Positions 6,677 to 7,223 of a stretch of 7,223 nucleotides of DNA are shown here, one piece after another. The notes under the pieces were generated by a model that saw only the letters and a program-made list of their open reading frames with translations, was not told where the DNA came from and searched no databases. The DNA lies in the NCBI GenBank assembly GCA_046303515.1, contig JBKCGI010000151.1:1-7223 (forward strand), written 5' to 3'. This stretch comes from M2408 sp046303515. GTDB taxonomy: Bacteria; Bacteroidota; Bacteroidia; Flavobacteriales_D; Crocinitomicaceae. The translations under genes were made by a program, and so were the position numbers. Position 1 is the stretch's first letter, and every line of letters starts with the position of its first letter.

Positions 6677-7223
6677 AAATAAAGGACTAATTGAAAAGGA
6701 AGTTAAAATCATTCCAAAAGAATTATCGACTAATTTTCTTTACTTACTTGCCTTCATTGAAGGTGCGATAGTTATTTTTCTAGAATTATTGGGTTCCAAA
6801 TTAATCCAAGCATTTTATGGCAATTCGCTTCTTGTATGGAGCATAGTAATTTGTGTCACAATTAGCTCCTTAACATTAGGATATTACATTGGAGGAAAAC
6901 TTTCAAAAAGAGCAAACAAAGAAAGTATTTTGGCAATTTTATTTGCCATTGCAGCTTTTTTTACTTGTATCATGCCTGTATGGATAATTACTCTTCTTGA
7001 AAAATATAGCGAAAGTGATTTAACAAGTGCAACTTTAGCTACATCAATATTTTTGCTAGCACCTGGAGTTATTGCTCTTGGTGCAACAACTCCAATTATC
7101 ATTCAACTCTTAAGTGCAAAAAATAATGAATCTGGCAAATCTTCTGGAAATACCTATGCAATTTCAACTGTTGCTGGTATCTTGACAACATTTATTTTAG
7201 GTTTTTATATCATGCCAAATATG
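6669..7223 (+). CDS. Second fused MFS/spermidine synthase-type membrane protein, 3' end outside window
   Basis: An open frame of 185 codons starts at the ATG at 6669, inside the last codons of the previous gene, and reaches the window edge without a stop. A 22-residue charged N-terminus (MAKNKGLIEKEV...) precedes helices near residues 23-46, 55-76, 84-109, 119-148 and 160-182. It is a clear paralogue of the preceding protein: YLLAFIEGAIVIFLELLGSK, YGNSLLVW, LGYYIGGKLS, ATTPIIIQLLS and NTYAISTVAGILTTFILGFY align in order without large gaps. Glu31 and Glu39 correspond to Glu14 and Glu22 of its neighbour. The visible part covers only membrane helices. Whether a spermidine-synthase catalytic domain follows, making this the full-length partner, or the frame stops near 200 aa, cannot be seen here. 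Confidence 0.92.
   Translation, partial: MAKNKGLIEKEVKIIPKELSTNFLYLLAFIEGAIVIFLELLGSKLIQAFYGNSLLVWSIVICVTISSLTLGYYIGGKLSKRANKESILAILFAIAAFFTCIMPVWIITLLEKYSESDLTSATLATSIFLLAPGVIALGATTPIIIQLLSAKNNESGKSSGNTYAISTVAGILTTFILGFYIMPNM

Noticed and set aside
6884..7102. Reverse-strand 72-aa ORF
   Set aside because: It is antisense to the second membrane-protein gene, whose frame aligns throughout with its upstream paralogue.

Overview
The window looks like chromosomal DNA of a Bacteroidota bacterium, most likely Flavobacteriia-like. The DNA is AT-rich. Two neighbouring genes encode exported proteins that end in the type A sorting domain of the type IX secretion system (T9SS), which is confined to Bacteroidota. 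Both have a TAAAA ribosome-binding motif in place of a GGAGG one, and one promoter-like site matches the Bacteroidota -7 element TAnnTTTG. A species cannot be named from this.

Left part (42-5594): two same-strand genes 27 bases apart, probably co-transcribed, encode large secreted or surface proteins. The first (561 aa) has a signal peptide, seven propeller-like repeats, a degenerate GCTDP-type Cys motif, a PKD domain and a T9SS sorting domain. The second (1279 aa) has a signal peptide, an N-terminal module ending in a YPVVIDPT motif, a 12-cysteine segment, several Ig-like repeats, a proprotein-convertase P-like domain, a pre-sorting beta-domain and a T9SS sorting domain. Neither shows a recognisable enzyme core. 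The domain mix suggests adhesion or binding at the cell surface, but the ligand cannot be read from the sequence. A GC-rich hairpin 15 bases after the second gene probably ends this unit.

Middle part (5595-6079): about 485 bases with no standard-sized gene. It holds the hairpin, a possible 27-aa single-span membrane peptide (5744-5827), two TTGACA hexamers 20 bases apart, an all-AT palindrome, and a TAnnTTTG element placed so close to the next ATG that the mRNA may be leaderless.

Right part (6080-7223): two overlapping genes encode paralogous polytopic membrane proteins of the membrane half of 'fused MFS/spermidine synthase' proteins. The first is complete at 198 aa and has no catalytic domain. 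The second runs off the window after 185 codons and may or may not carry the synthase domain. The 8-base overlap suggests coupled translation and perhaps a heteromeric membrane complex. No functional link between this pair and the two secreted proteins is visible.
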